Assembly (NCBI GenBank): GCA_965220715.1
Contig: OZ244843.1
Location: 3,968,001 to 4,032,000 of the forward strand
DNA: 64,000 nt
Origin: Bin5 sp965220715
Lineage (GTDB): Bacteria > Chloroflexota > Anaerolineae > Caldilineales > Caldilineaceae
Reading direction: 5' to 3'
A program made the translations under genes and the position numbers. This document shows positions 34,896 to 44,127 of the stretch, piece after piece. The stretch's first letter is position 1. Every line of letters begins with the position of its first letter. The notes under the pieces were generated by a model. That model was not told the origin of the DNA and did not search any database. It saw only the letters and a program-made list of their open reading frames with translations.

Positions 34896-36167
34896 ATGAC
34901 AATCTCCAAGATAAGAATCGCCAATTTCAAGAGTTTTGCTGACGAGACGGTTGAACTGAACGACTTCAACCTGTTGGTCGGCGCGAACGCTTCTGGCAAA
35001 TCCAACTTTGTTCAGGCTTTCAAATTCCTGCGTGACATTGCTATGCTTGGACTGGAGGAGGCCATCTCGCTGCAAGGCGGGGTGGAGTATCTACGCAATG
35101 TCAAGATAGGAAACGCGCAACCGCTCTGTTTTCACTTGGCTGTTAAAGACGATTCTCTGTCGACCCGCAATAGTGGCTGGCCTCTCAGAATCCACTCGTT
35201 TGAGTATGAGTTTTCCTTGCGATTGAATAGCGAAGGTGTTGGATTCAGCATAGAACGCGACAGATTGACCCTGTGCTGTTCGCGCGAGGAGATCGTCAAC
35301 GCGGAAGAGCACGAGCCGCAGATGGCCCTGGCTGAGAAAAATGCAGACTATGCGGCCCAATCAACGGTCGAAATCTTTAATTCCGGCGGCGAAGTTAGGA
35401 TGAAATTAGAATCCTCCGAATCTGGCGCACTACTTTCGCCCGCCGAAGTTAAAGTATTGAATTCATTCAATATTTCGCCGCTCTCTGACAGGACTCTCCT
35501 ATTGGAGTCTCCTTTCGTTCGTCTCTTCGCCGAACCGGTTTGCAACTGGTTTCGAGCAATCGGCCTCTATAATTTTGATCCGGATAAGGCCAGGAGCGCA
35601 GTTCCAGTCGCCGGTCCGTCAGAGCTGGAGACGGACGGCAGCAATCTGGCCTTGGTGCTCAAGAAGCTTCTCAGCGACGAAGACACCAGTCGGAGCATCC
35701 GCAATCTGTGCCAGTACAACCTCTCCTACCTTGAAGACCTAGGGGTAGAAGAAATGGCAGACAGTTTCATATCCTTAAAGGTGCGGGAAACTTTCTTCGG
35801 AGCATCGGATCTGCCGTCCAGCCTGATCTCTGACGGAACTGCCAACATCATCGCTTTGGTCGTCGCGCTCTTTTTTCAGAAACAGAATCAGTTCGCTATT
35901 TTTGAAGAGCCAGAGAGGCATATACACCCGAAGGTTCTCTCAGGTTTGATGGAACTGTTTAAGGAGGTATCCGAAAGGAGACAGATCCTTATGACCACCC
36001 ACAACCAACAGTTAGTTAGACACGCTGGACTGGAAAATATCCTGGTCATAAGCAGAGACGACGACGGATTCTCGCAGATTACAAAGCCCACTGACAGAAA
36101 GCATGTCAGCGTCTTGTTAGAGCATGAAGTTTTCAGCATTGACGAACTTTTCGTTCGCGATTTCTAA
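34896..36167 (+). CDS. AAA-21/OLD-type ATPase, putative defence protein
   Basis: A 423-residue SMC-like ATPase. Walker A GANASGKS is at 29-36 after the KIRIANFKSFADETVELNDF start typical of RecF/OLD-like proteins. A signature-like LISDGTANIIALV lies near 315, Walker B AIFEEPERHIHP near 336-347 and the H-loop MTTHNQQLVRH near 370. No nuclease domain is fused, but the next gene, 11 bp away, encodes a TOPRIM-like protein. This split arrangement resembles AbiLi/AbiLii (RloA/RloB) pairs. ATG 34896 is preferred over an upstream start lying in decayed sequence. Confidence 0.85.
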   Translation: MTISKIRIANFKSFADETVELNDFNLLVGANASGKSNFVQAFKFLRDIAMLGLEEAISLQGGVEYLRNVKIGNAQPLCFHLAVKDDSLSTRNSGWPLRIHSFEYEFSLRLNSEGVGFSIERDRLTLCCSREEIVNAEEHEPQMALAEKNADYAAQSTVEIFNSGGEVRMKLESSESGALLSPAEVKVLNSFNISPLSDRTLLLESPFVRLFAEPVCNWFRAIGLYNFDPDKARSAVPVAGPSELETDGSNLALVLKKLLSDEDTSRSIRNLCQYNLSYLEDLGVEEMADSFISLKVRETFFGASDLPSSLISDGTANIIALVVALFFQKQNQFAIFEEPERHIHPKVLSGLMELFKEVSERRQILMTTHNQQLVRHAGLENILVISRDDDGFSQITKPTDRKHVSVLLEHEVFSIDELFVRDF

Positions 36168-36178
36168 GGTGACGGACA

Positions 36179-36763
36179 TTGGCATTTCGAATGATTCTGA
36201 TACTCGTTGAGGGGGCGGACGACGAGAGGTTCTTCAATTATGTTGTCAAGCCTAAGTTGGCGCAGACGTATGATTACATTCAGATTGAGCAATACAGCGA
36301 GGCCACCAAAGGGGGCGTAAACAGCATTCTATACGATTACTTCGCTATGAATGCGACAGTGGAGGTACAGGCCGATGCCATTTTTGTGGCAGACCTGAAC
36401 GCGTCTCCTTGCGTGACGGACAGAAAGGAACGCATTCGAAGAAGGTATCGGAGTTTATCTGGCGATACCGGTACTCCTTCTGGCCCTCACCTTTCAACTC
36501 GAATCTTGATCGTGTGCAAGGAGATAGAGAGTTGGTATCTCGCCGGCCTAAGTGACATTGAATGCAACAGGATGGGAGTCGCTTCTGGTTTGCATCACAC
36601 TGACCATCTCACGAAAGAACAGTTTCTCGGCTTGATGCCACACAGATACAATTCAAGAGCAGAGTTCATGCTTGAAATCTTGCGGGTGTTCGATCACGAT
36701 ACGGCGCGTTCCAAGAACACGTCCTTCAGCTACCTTATGCGAATATACGAAGCGGACGAATAG
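36179..36763 (+). CDS. TOPRIM-like partner protein (DUF4276/RloB-like)
   Basis: A 194-residue protein beginning ILILVEGADDERFFNYVVKP, the E-containing first motif of TOPRIM domains, followed by IFVADLNASP as the probable DxD-like motif (here DxN) and CKEIESWYLAGL, matching the ExxW segment of RloB-like proteins. The likely role is nuclease or effector of the upstream ATPase (inference). TTG 36179 has AAGGTG upstream; ATG 36191 is an alternative start giving 190 residues. The gene ends 52 bp before the next start. Confidence 0.78.
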   Translation: MAFRMILILVEGADDERFFNYVVKPKLAQTYDYIQIEQYSEATKGGVNSILYDYFAMNATVEVQADAIFVADLNASPCVTDRKERIRRRYRSLSGDTGTPSGPHLSTRILIVCKEIESWYLAGLSDIECNRMGVASGLHHTDHLTKEQFLGLMPHRYNSRAEFMLEILRVFDHDTARSKNTSFSYLMRIYEADE

Positions 36764-36815
36764 TAGACACGATCATCCCCCCATTAACTCTCACCCAGCT
36801 CTACCGGAGGACACA

Positions 36816-37703
36816 GTGAACATAGAAATTCGCGATGAAAGATTCCGCGCCGTGGTTGGCGATGATGTTGAGATCGAGGAGGTCGGCAGCGGCTTTGAGT
36901 TTACAGAGGGGCCGATCTGGAATCACGTCGAGAAGCATCTGATCTTTAGCGACATTCCCGGCAATACAATGCGGCGCTGGCGGCCCGACGGCAGCATCGA
37001 AACCTGGCGGCAGCCCAGCAACATGGCCAACGGCAATGCCTACGACGCCACCGGCCGCGTTGTCAGCTGCGAACACGCGACCAGCCGCGTCACCCGTACC
37101 GAGAGCGACGGTTCAGTCACTGTGCTCGCGACGCATTACGGTGACAAAGAGCTCAACAGCCCCAACGATATCGTCGTCAAGCGCGACGGTTCGATCTACT
37201 TCACCGATCCGGGTTTTGGCCGCGGGGAGTATTACGGCCGGCCCCGTCCGCAGCAACTCGACTTCCAGGGCGTTTACCGGCTCGATCCAGAGAGCCGCGA
37301 ACTCACGCTGCTGGTTGACGATTTTGACCAGCCCAACGGCCTTTGCTTCTCCCTGGACGAGTCGCGACTGTTTGTCAACGACACGATGCGGGCGCACGTT
37401 CGCGTTTTCGACGTGAACGAGAGCGGTAGGCTGGAAAACGGCCGCGTCTGGGCCGAAGTCACGGGAGACCGCGACGGCGTTCCCGACGGCATGAAGATCG
37501 ACAGCGCAGGGAATCTTTACGTGACAGGGCCGGGCGGCATCCACGTCTTTACTCCCGACGCCACCTGCTTGGGCGTCATCTACACGCCCCAGGGCTGCGC
37601 GAATTTCTGTTGGGGCGAGGATGACATGAAGAGCCTGTTCGTCACCGCTGGCACATCCCTTTACCGAGTGCGCGTCAAAGTTGCCGGAAACCGCTCTTTC
37701 TAG
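36816..37703 (+). CDS. SMP-30/gluconolactonase family protein (second copy)
   Basis: A 295-residue lactonase-like propeller. Motifs: FTEGPIWN (metal Glu), LNSPNDIVVKRDGSIYFTDPGFG, FDQPNGLCFSLDE (metal Asn) and VPDGMKIDSAGNLYVTG (catalytic Asp). It is related to, but clearly divergent from, the copy at 25844. The start is GTG 36816 with GGAGG 8 bp upstream; the longer frame from 36672 overlaps the TOPRIM gene and is not used. It lies outside any clear catabolic operon. Confidence 0.91.
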   Translation: MNIEIRDERFRAVVGDDVEIEEVGSGFEFTEGPIWNHVEKHLIFSDIPGNTMRRWRPDGSIETWRQPSNMANGNAYDATGRVVSCEHATSRVTRTESDGSVTVLATHYGDKELNSPNDIVVKRDGSIYFTDPGFGRGEYYGRPRPQQLDFQGVYRLDPESRELTLLVDDFDQPNGLCFSLDESRLFVNDTMRAHVRVFDVNESGRLENGRVWAEVTGDRDGVPDGMKIDSAGNLYVTGPGGIHVFTPDATCLGVIYTPQGCANFCWGEDDMKSLFVTAGTSLYRVRVKVAGNRSF

Positions 37704-37873
37704 CAACATGGGGCGGGAGTCTTCGCCGGATGACACAGTTTCACGCGTATTTTGCAGCAAGGAATGCATGACGATACGCGCGGATCGCGGGGAGCGACGC
37801 TCAGTGGCCACAAGGGCTGCGCAAGTAGGAACCGACCTTCACGAGAATCGAAAAAACCAGGAGACCCAAGGTA

Positions 37874-38206
37874 ATGATTTCACTTGACATATATTTCAGC
37901 GCCAAGGGCGGCGATAGCGCCCAGCTTGAGAAAGTAATTGTAGATGTTTGGATGGAGGCGATGCGCCAGCAGCCGGGCTTTATTCGCGCCACCATGATGA
38001 CGCCCCTTTCCCAGGAGGAGCTTGACGCCATGGGCGCGGTCAGGCCGCCATTTTCGCACGAAGTGATCTCTTACTGGGAGAGCGAGGAGTCGCGCCAGGA
38101 GTGGGTAGCCCGCGACCTTCACCAGGAGGTCTGGCCCCAGGTGGAAGCGCAGGCAGAGATGATCGTATTTACCGTGTCCAACTGTGATCAGAGTTGGAAC
38201 ATGTAA
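37874..38206 (+). CDS. antibiotic-biosynthesis-monooxygenase (ABM)-like small protein
   Basis: A 110-residue ferredoxin-like dimeric alpha/beta-barrel candidate: an N-terminal strand ISLDIYFSAKGGD, helix QLEKVIVDVWMEAMRQQPGF, strand-rich IRATMMTPL, and EVISYWESEESRQEWV, the usual W.s.e....w pattern of ABM proteins. Members range from heme degraders to quinol monooxygenases, so the function is open. It is followed by a strong hairpin shared with the convergent malic enzyme gene. Confidence 0.72.
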   Translation: MISLDIYFSAKGGDSAQLEKVIVDVWMEAMRQQPGFIRATMMTPLSQEELDAMGAVRPPFSHEVISYWESEESRQEWVARDLHQEVWPQVEAQAEMIVFTVSNCDQSWNM

Positions 38207-38210
38207 GAAT

Positions 38211-38261
38211 CAGGAGTGGGAGTCGTTGCGAGAGAAACTCTCTCCTCAGTTCCCACTCCTG
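38211..38261. terminator. hairpin between convergent genes
   Basis: Perfect 11-bp arms CAGGAGTGGGA (38211-38221) and TCCCACTCCTG (38251-38261), with an inner GAGAGA/TCTCTC pairing. It spans the last codons and the stop of maeB, so the final residues EEGDRSGN of that enzyme derive from it. It lacks a clean T run, but a bidirectional terminator is the best reading. Confidence 0.6.
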
Positions 38262-40516
38262 TCCCCTTCTTCCTGGAATTGGGCATCCACCACCGCCAGA
38301 ATGGCGACGTTGACAATGTCGACGACCTCGGCGCCGGTCTCCAACACATGGATCGGCTTGCCCATCCCCACCAGGATCGGACCAATGGCCTCGGCGCCGC
38401 CCAAGCGGTTCAGCAGCTTGTAGGCGGTATTGGCTGACGCCAGTTCAGGGAAGATGAGCACGTTTGCGTCCTCTATCGCACTGAAGGGATAGTGGCGGCG
38501 CATCAGGTCGGGCACGACCGCCACGTCGGCTTGCATCTCGCCGTCGATCTGGAGGCCGGGCTGCTGCTCTTTGACCAGTTCGGTGGCGCGCTGGACCTTG
38601 TCGACCTGGGGGTGGCGCGTACTGCCGAAGTTGGAGAAACTCAGCATGGCGACCCGCGGCTCGATATCGAACTGGCGCGCCACGTCGGCCGCGTTGACGG
38701 CGATCGCCGCCAGTGTTTCGGCATCGGGGTCGATATTCACCGTCGCGTCGCTGAAAAAGTAGATGCGATCGCGCACGATCATCAGGTAGACGCCACTGAG
38801 AACGCCTCGCTCGGGCGCGGTGCCCACGATCTGCAGCGCAGGCCGCAAAACATCCGGGTAGTTGTAGGTCAGACCGGAGATGAAGGCGCCGGCATCGCCA
38901 TGCAGCACCATCGCCGGCCCAAAGGAGTTAGCCTGTCGCATCAACTCGTTCGCCCTTGCCAGTGTCACCCCTTTGCGTTGACGCTCTTGGTAGAAAGCGG
39001 TCGCATAGTCGCGGTATCTGGGATCCTGGTGTGGATTGACCACGGTCGGACGGTAGTCCAACCCCAGCTCCTCGCAGCGAATGCGGATAATTTCGGGGTT
39101 TCCCAGGAGCACCGGTGAACCAATGCCTTCCGATTCGACTGCATAGGCCGCGCGTATAATCTTAGGGTTTTCGCCCTCGCCGAAGACCACCCGTTTCGGA
39201 TTTTTCTTGGCTTTGCTTTGCTGCGTTCGCATCACCTGTACGCCCTTGCCAATTAGCAGCGCCAGTTCGTCAAGATAGTTGTCCAGATCGATGGTCCGGC
39301 GGGCCACGCCCGTCTCCATCGCCGCCTTCGCCACCGCCGGCGCGACCCACATCAGCACGCGACTGTCCAACGGCTTGGGAATGATGTATTCGGGCCCGAA
39401 CTGCATCGTGTCCAGACCGTATGCTTTCAGAACGCTGTCTGGAACGTCCTCCTTGGCCAGGTCGGCCAACGCCCGCGTCGCAGCCAGCTTCATCTCCATA
39501 TTGATTGCTTTTGCGCGCACGTCCAGCGCGCCGCGAAAGATGAACGGGAAGCCGAGTACATTGTTGACCTGGTTGGGAAAATCGCTGCGTCCTGTCCCCA
39601 TGATAACCGTATCGCTGCGCGCCGCCACGGCATCAGGATAGGGGATCTCCGGATCCGGATTGGCCATGGCGAAAACGATGGGATTCTCCCCCATTGAGCG
39701 CACCATGCCCGGGGAGACCGCCCCCGCCACGGAAAGGCCGATCAATACATCTGCGCCAACCAGGGCGTCGCCCAACGTACGGGCCTCAGTGTCGCGGGCG
39801 TACTCTTCCTTCCACTCGTTCATGTTTTCCATGCGGCCCTTGTAAATGACGCCGCGGCTGTCGCACATGGTGATGTTGCTCTTGTCGGCGCCCAGGGCCA
39901 CGTAGATGTCGGCACAGGCGATGGCGGATGCGCCGGCGCCGTTGATGACGATCCGGGCCTCGTCAAGAGGCTTGCCCGCGATCTCGAGGGCGTTCAACAG
40001 TCCTGCCCCTGAAATGATTGCCGTCCCGTGCTGGTCGTCGTGGAAGACGGGAATGTCCAACCGCGCCTGCAATGTCTGCTCGATCAGGAAACACTCGGGC
40101 GCCTTTATGTCTTCGAGGTTGATGCCGCCGAAGGTCGGCGCGATCAGTTCGCAGAAGCGCACCATCTCGGCCGCATCCTCGGTGTCGACCTCGATGTCGA
40201 ACACATCCACATCGGCGAAGCGCTTGAACAGCACGGCCTTGCCCTCCATCACCGGCTTCGAGGCAAGTGCGCCGCGGTTGCCGAGTCCAAGGATAGCAGT
40301 ACCATTGCTGATGACCGCGACAAGGTTGCCCCGCGCCGTATACTCAAAGGCGTCCTCCGGCCTCATCGCGATTTCCAACACCGGGTGCGCTACGCCGGGA
40401 GAGTAGGCCAGGGAAAGGTCCTGCTGCGTCTCCATCGGCTTGGTCGGCGTGATTTTCAGCTTACCGGGCCGGCCTTTGGCATGATAGTCGAGGGCATCCT
40501 GTTTTGTCAGCGTCAT
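38246..40516 (-). CDS. maeB: NADP-dependent malic enzyme (MaeB type, malic + phosphotransacetylase-like domains)
   Basis: Oxidatively decarboxylates malate to pyruvate, supplying NADPH. The 756 residues fall into a malic-enzyme part (about 1-430: SLAYSPGVAHP, GNRGALASKPVMEGKAVLFK, FHDDQHGTAI, VINGAGASAIACADI) and a C-terminal phosphotransacetylase-like regulatory part (about 435-750: VVFGEGENPKIIRAA, MQADVAVV, FPELASANTAYKLLNRLGGA). This is the standard hybrid length. ATG 40516 with GGAG 7 bp upstream is chosen over an in-frame ATG 23 codons earlier. Confidence 0.95.
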   Translation of the reverse strand: MTLTKQDALDYHAKGRPGKLKITPTKPMETQQDLSLAYSPGVAHPVLEIAMRPEDAFEYTARGNLVAVISNGTAILGLGNRGALASKPVMEGKAVLFKRFADVDVFDIEVDTEDAAEMVRFCELIAPTFGGINLEDIKAPECFLIEQTLQARLDIPVFHDDQHGTAIISGAGLLNALEIAGKPLDEARIVINGAGASAIACADIYVALGADKSNITMCDSRGVIYKGRMENMNEWKEEYARDTEARTLGDALVGADVLIGLSVAGAVSPGMVRSMGENPIVFAMANPDPEIPYPDAVAARSDTVIMGTGRSDFPNQVNNVLGFPFIFRGALDVRAKAINMEMKLAATRALADLAKEDVPDSVLKAYGLDTMQFGPEYIIPKPLDSRVLMWVAPAVAKAAMETGVARRTIDLDNYLDELALLIGKGVQVMRTQQSKAKKNPKRVVFGEGENPKIIRAAYAVESEGIGSPVLLGNPEIIRIRCEELGLDYRPTVVNPHQDPRYRDYATAFYQERQRKGVTLARANELMRQANSFGPAMVLHGDAGAFISGLTYNYPDVLRPALQIVGTAPERGVLSGVYLMIVRDRIYFFSDATVNIDPDAETLAAIAVNAADVARQFDIEPRVAMLSFSNFGSTRHPQVDKVQRATELVKEQQPGLQIDGEMQADVAVVPDLMRRHYPFSAIEDANVLIFPELASANTAYKLLNRLGGAEAIGPILVGMGKPIHVLETGAEVVDIVNVAILAVVDAQFQEEGDRSGN

Positions 40517-40714
40517 TGGGCTTCTCCGCACTGTGAAGTTCAGTCTGTCGGCGTTAATTGTATGCGATGTACGGTGGATACGCACACCTCTATGGCAGGC
40601 GGGTTAAGAACTGTGCGTTTTGCTACCCTTGCCAGGGTGATGTTGCTAGAGATGGCCCTGCGACTCAAGTCATTTGCAAAGGCATTTGGTGCTGTTCAAA
40701 CATGGCACGATAAT

Positions 40715-40742
40715 TTGCATAGCCCCTGGAACATGCTATACT
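40715..40742 (+). promoter_or_regulatory. promoter of the peptide ABC transporter operon
   Basis: TTGCAT (40715-40720), 16-bp spacer, TATACT (40737-40742), pointing to oppB with a leader of about 135 nt. The rest of the 366-bp gap to maeB holds no gene. Confidence 0.6.
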
Positions 40743-40882
40743 CACGCCCGTAGCGGACCGAACACGCCCTCACCCCGGAAGCTGGCCAAATTACCACGTA
40801 GAGCATTTGGCAGGCTTTCTGCTCTAAACTGGTCTGGCGCGATCCCAGCATTCGCTCAATCTACAGACTGGAAATATATCGT

Positions 40883-41971
40883 ATGGCGACAGTGGCTGAC
40901 GTATCTGACGTCAGTACGGGGCGCATCTCCAGACCCCTTTCCATCCTCGGCGCAATTTGGGGCTCCTACTTTTTCCGCAAGTTCCTGCGCGCGCTGGTCA
41001 CGATCTTCGTCGTAACTACCATAATCTTCTTCTTGGTGCGCCTGCTGCCCGGAAACCCGATTGAAATCTACGTAAATCAGTTGATCGTCACTTACGGAAT
41101 GCCCGTTCACGAGGCAAAGGATCAGGCTGCCGCCCTCTTCGCCATCGACCTGGAACAGCCGGTTGTACTCCAGTACTTCTCCTACCTGCGCAATCTGGCG
41201 CGGGGAAACTTTGGCAAATCCGTCCTCTCCCCTGGCACCACCGTTACCGAAGTGATCCTGCGTTTTCTGCCCTGGACACTTTTCAGCGTAGGCCTGGGGC
41301 TTACTATCAGCTTCACGGTCGGCGTCCTTTTGGGCGTCATCATGGCCTACCGCCGTGAAAGCTTTCTCGATCACGGCTTTACCGTTTTGAGTTCCGTCGT
41401 AAGCTCTGTTCCCGACTTTCTGATTGGCCTCCTGATCGTCGTCTGGTTGGGCGTACAGTGGAAGATCCTGCCAATCGCGGCCATGCGCGGCGCATACTCC
41501 TCCGGCATGGTACCAGGACTGAACCTGGAATTCTTCGCCGATGCCTTATTCCATGGGGCATTGCCAATCTCTACCTATGTGCTAACCAGCATTGGATTCT
41601 GGATGCTGAGCATGAAGAGCAACACGATCAGCACCCTCGGTGAAGATTATGTGACGATTGCCAAAGCGCGCGGGTTGAAGGAATGGCGCATCACAACCGC
41701 CTATGTGGGCCGCAATGCAATCCTGCCTCTCTTTACCATCCTGACCATCCGCGTCGGCTTCGTCGTCGGCGGCTCGTTGCTGGTAGAGCAGATCTTTGAA
41801 TACGGCGGCATCGGCCGCATGTTGGGCCAGGCAATCAACCAGCGCGACTATACCATTATGCAGGGCATATTCTTGACCATCACTTTCTCGGTCATTTTCG
41901 CCAACTTTTTTGCCGATGTCCTCTACGGATGGCTCGACCCCCGCATTAAGCTGCAAGACAGTGATAGCTGA
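40883..41971 (+). CDS. peptide/opine ABC transporter permease (OppB/DppB)
   Basis: A 362-residue inner-membrane permease of the dipeptide/oligopeptide class. The first helix (VTIFVVTTIIFFLVRLLPGNP, split by the RLLPGNP motif) is typical of DppB/OppB. The EAA loop reads DYVTIAKARGLKEWRITTAY near 254-273, followed by FVVGGSLLVEQIFEYGGIGRM. A 35-residue hydrophilic N-tail is longer than usual. It begins a run of permease, permease, ATPase, ATPase, small protein and binding protein. Confidence 0.93.
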   Translation: MATVADVSDVSTGRISRPLSILGAIWGSYFFRKFLRALVTIFVVTTIIFFLVRLLPGNPIEIYVNQLIVTYGMPVHEAKDQAAALFAIDLEQPVVLQYFSYLRNLARGNFGKSVLSPGTTVTEVILRFLPWTLFSVGLGLTISFTVGVLLGVIMAYRRESFLDHGFTVLSSVVSSVPDFLIGLLIVVWLGVQWKILPIAAMRGAYSSGMVPGLNLEFFADALFHGALPISTYVLTSIGFWMLSMKSNTISTLGEDYVTIAKARGLKEWRITTAYVGRNAILPLFTILTIRVGFVVGGSLLVEQIFEYGGIGRMLGQAINQRDYTIMQGIFLTITFSVIFANFFADVLYGWLDPRIKLQDSDS

Positions 41972-42041
41972 CCATAATATGAAGGTCTTTACAGTACGAA
42001 ATGCACACATACCACGCCCAATGAAGCGCAGGAGCAGATAG

Positions 42042-42950
42042 ATGGCAGCGCATGAGATGGAAGGCGAACAGAACGAAAGTATCCTCGTCAGCGCATGGAA
42101 GGGATTTCGTACATTCGTGCGCCTTCTGTCCTATAATCGGGTCGGATTTATTGGCTTCCTCGTAGTAATTTTCATGGTCCTGCTCTCTTACGCTGGGCCG
42201 TTGCTCATCGAACTGGATACTAAGACCAAAATCGACAAGATCTATATTACGCCGACGTTGGAACACCCTTTGGGAACCGATCACCAGGGCCGTGACATCT
42301 GGTCCCAGATTGTCAACGGCGGCAAGGACGTCATCTATGTGGCCTTCCTGGCAGCCCTGATATCGACGGCAATCGCGGTCGTTTTTGGAACAATGAGCGG
42401 CTTCATCGGTGGTTGGGTCGATAGTGCGATCATGTCGGTCACCGATATCATCCTTACGATCCCCCAGTTCCCGCTGCTTGCCGTGCTGGCCGCCTTTATT
42501 TCACTCAACAGCCTTACCATTTTGGGCATACTCATGGGGTTGTTGAATTGGCCGACTCTCCTGCGGGCACTGCGCGCCCAGGCCCTCTCCCTGAAGCAGC
42601 GCGACTTTATCGAGGCGGCCAGGGCGCTCGACTTGGGCGTCTGGCATATTGTCTTGCGAGAGATGGTGCCCAACATGATGCCCTATATCGTCGTCAGCTT
42701 TGCACTGGGGATGACCTTCGCCGTTTACCAACAGGCCGGTCTCGTCTTCCTGGGGCTGTTACCAATCAGCGCCGGCAACTGGAGCGTGATGATCCAACTG
42801 GCGTGGGTGCGTGGGGCGATTTTTTACAAGGACAGCGTCTGGTACATTATGGCGCCGATTATCGCAATCGCCATCCTCCAACTGGCGATTATTTCCATGA
42901 CCCGCTCCCTTGAACTGGTGTTCAACCCTCGCCTGCGAGCCAACGAGTAG
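42042..42950 (+). CDS. peptide/opine ABC transporter permease (OppC/DppC)
   Basis: The second, 302-residue permease of the importer. The OppC-type N-terminal helix (NRVGFIGFLVVIFMVLLSYA) precedes HPLGTDHQGRDIWSQIVNGG, a hallmark of DppC/OppC proteins, and the EAA loop is REDFIEAARALD-like KQRDFIEAARALDLGVWHIV. Six membrane helices are expected. It lies 70 bp after oppB and 22 bp before the first ATPase gene. Confidence 0.93.
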   Translation: MAAHEMEGEQNESILVSAWKGFRTFVRLLSYNRVGFIGFLVVIFMVLLSYAGPLLIELDTKTKIDKIYITPTLEHPLGTDHQGRDIWSQIVNGGKDVIYVAFLAALISTAIAVVFGTMSGFIGGWVDSAIMSVTDIILTIPQFPLLAVLAAFISLNSLTILGILMGLLNWPTLLRALRAQALSLKQRDFIEAARALDLGVWHIVLREMVPNMMPYIVVSFALGMTFAVYQQAGLVFLGLLPISAGNWSVMIQLAWVRGAIFYKDSVWYIMAPIIAIAILQLAIISMTRSLELVFNPRLRANE

Positions 42951-42972
42951 GGGGACCTGTAGCGAGAAGCCT

Positions 42973-44061
42973 ATGAACCATACCACCGACCTTTCCTGGC
43001 ATCAGAACGTAGAAGACAACGGCATCCAGCACCCTCTGAGCCTGCAAAACGTTCATGTCAGCTATCGCACGCGTAAGGGCAGCGTCCAGGCCGTTCGCGG
43101 CGTCACGCTCGACTTGCATGCCGGCGAAAGCCTGGCCCTCATCGGCGAGAGCGGCTCCGGCAAGACAACACTGGGGTTGGGAATCGTGCGCCTGTTGGTC
43201 GAAACCGCCCAGGTCAGCCCAGGCAAGATCATCTACCGTCGCGACGGCCGAGAATTGGATGTGCTTTCCCTCGCAGAGGGTCCCCTGCGCGAATTCCGCT
43301 GGCGCGATTGCGCCATGGTATTCCAGTCGGCGCTCAACGCCTTCAATCCCGTACTAAAGGTGTGGGATCAGGTGTGGGATACCGCCAAGGCCCACCGCTG
43401 GAACAATCGTGAGGAGGTCCGCGACCGCTTCCTCGATTTGCTCCGCTTTGTACAATTGGACCCCGATCGGGTGATCGGCGCCTACGCACACGAACTGAGC
43501 GGAGGTATGCGCCAGCGCTCGCTCCTGGCCATCGCCCTCCTGCTTGACCCGCAGATACTGATCCTCGACGAGCCAACAACCGCCCTGGACATTCTCACTC
43601 AACGCACTATCATCGATCTGTTGCGCCGTTTGAAGGAAGACCTGCACTTTACGCTGCTCTTCATCTCACACGACCTCGCCATTGCAGCTGAGTTGGCGGA
43701 CAGGGTGGCGACCATGTACGCCGGGCAGGTGGTGGAACTCGGCCCGGTCGAAGACATATTTTATAGGCCCCGCCATCCCTACACTTTGGGGCTGATCCGG
43801 GCCGTGCCGACAGTGACCGGTGGCTTCGAGGAACTCTCGTCAATCCCCGGCTCTCCGCCCGATCTGATCAATCTGCCAACCGGTTGCAAGTTCCATCCCC
43901 GCTGCCCCTTTGCCAGTGAGCGCTGTAGCAGTGAGGAGCCGGGCCTGAAACGCGTCGGCGAAAACCATTTCGCGGCCTGCTGGCATACCGATGCAGTGCA
44001 GGAGGATATTGAACGCAACGGGCTGCGCGGCAGAGGGAATGCAGGACAGGGGAGAGCGTGA
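42973..44061 (+). CDS. peptide/opine ABC transporter ATP-binding protein (OppD/DppD)
   Basis: A 362-residue ATPase. Walker A GESGSGKT is at 58-65, the signature LSGGMRQRSLLA near 175, Walker B ILILDEPTTALD near 195 and the oligopeptide-transporter C-terminal block LPTGCKFHPRCPFASERC, whose cysteines may bind an Fe-S cluster as in other OppD/DppD proteins. The start ATG 42973 removes an overlap with the upstream permease. It forms a heterodimer with the next ATPase. Confidence 0.94.
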   Translation: MNHTTDLSWHQNVEDNGIQHPLSLQNVHVSYRTRKGSVQAVRGVTLDLHAGESLALIGESGSGKTTLGLGIVRLLVETAQVSPGKIIYRRDGRELDVLSLAEGPLREFRWRDCAMVFQSALNAFNPVLKVWDQVWDTAKAHRWNNREEVRDRFLDLLRFVQLDPDRVIGAYAHELSGGMRQRSLLAIALLLDPQILILDEPTTALDILTQRTIIDLLRRLKEDLHFTLLFISHDLAIAAELADRVATMYAGQVVELGPVEDIFYRPRHPYTLGLIRAVPTVTGGFEELSSIPGSPPDLINLPTGCKFHPRCPFASERCSSEEPGLKRVGENHFAACWHTDAVQEDIERNGLRGRGNAGQGRA

Positions 44062-44127
44062 TAGAAATGCCGCATAGGCGGCCAGCTTGGACAGACACCA
44101 CAGCGCGGCCAGCGGAGGCCGCTTTAG

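Noticed and set aside
36672..36815. Longer N-terminus for the second SMP-30 protein
   Set aside because: It overlaps the TOPRIM gene in another frame, and GTG 36816 has a good GGAGG site followed by the family-like start.
40702..40720. Sigma54-type promoter (TGGCACG..TTGCA) before the peptide ABC operon
   Set aside because: The spacing between GG and GC is 11 instead of the required 10 bp, and a better sigma70 pair overlaps it.
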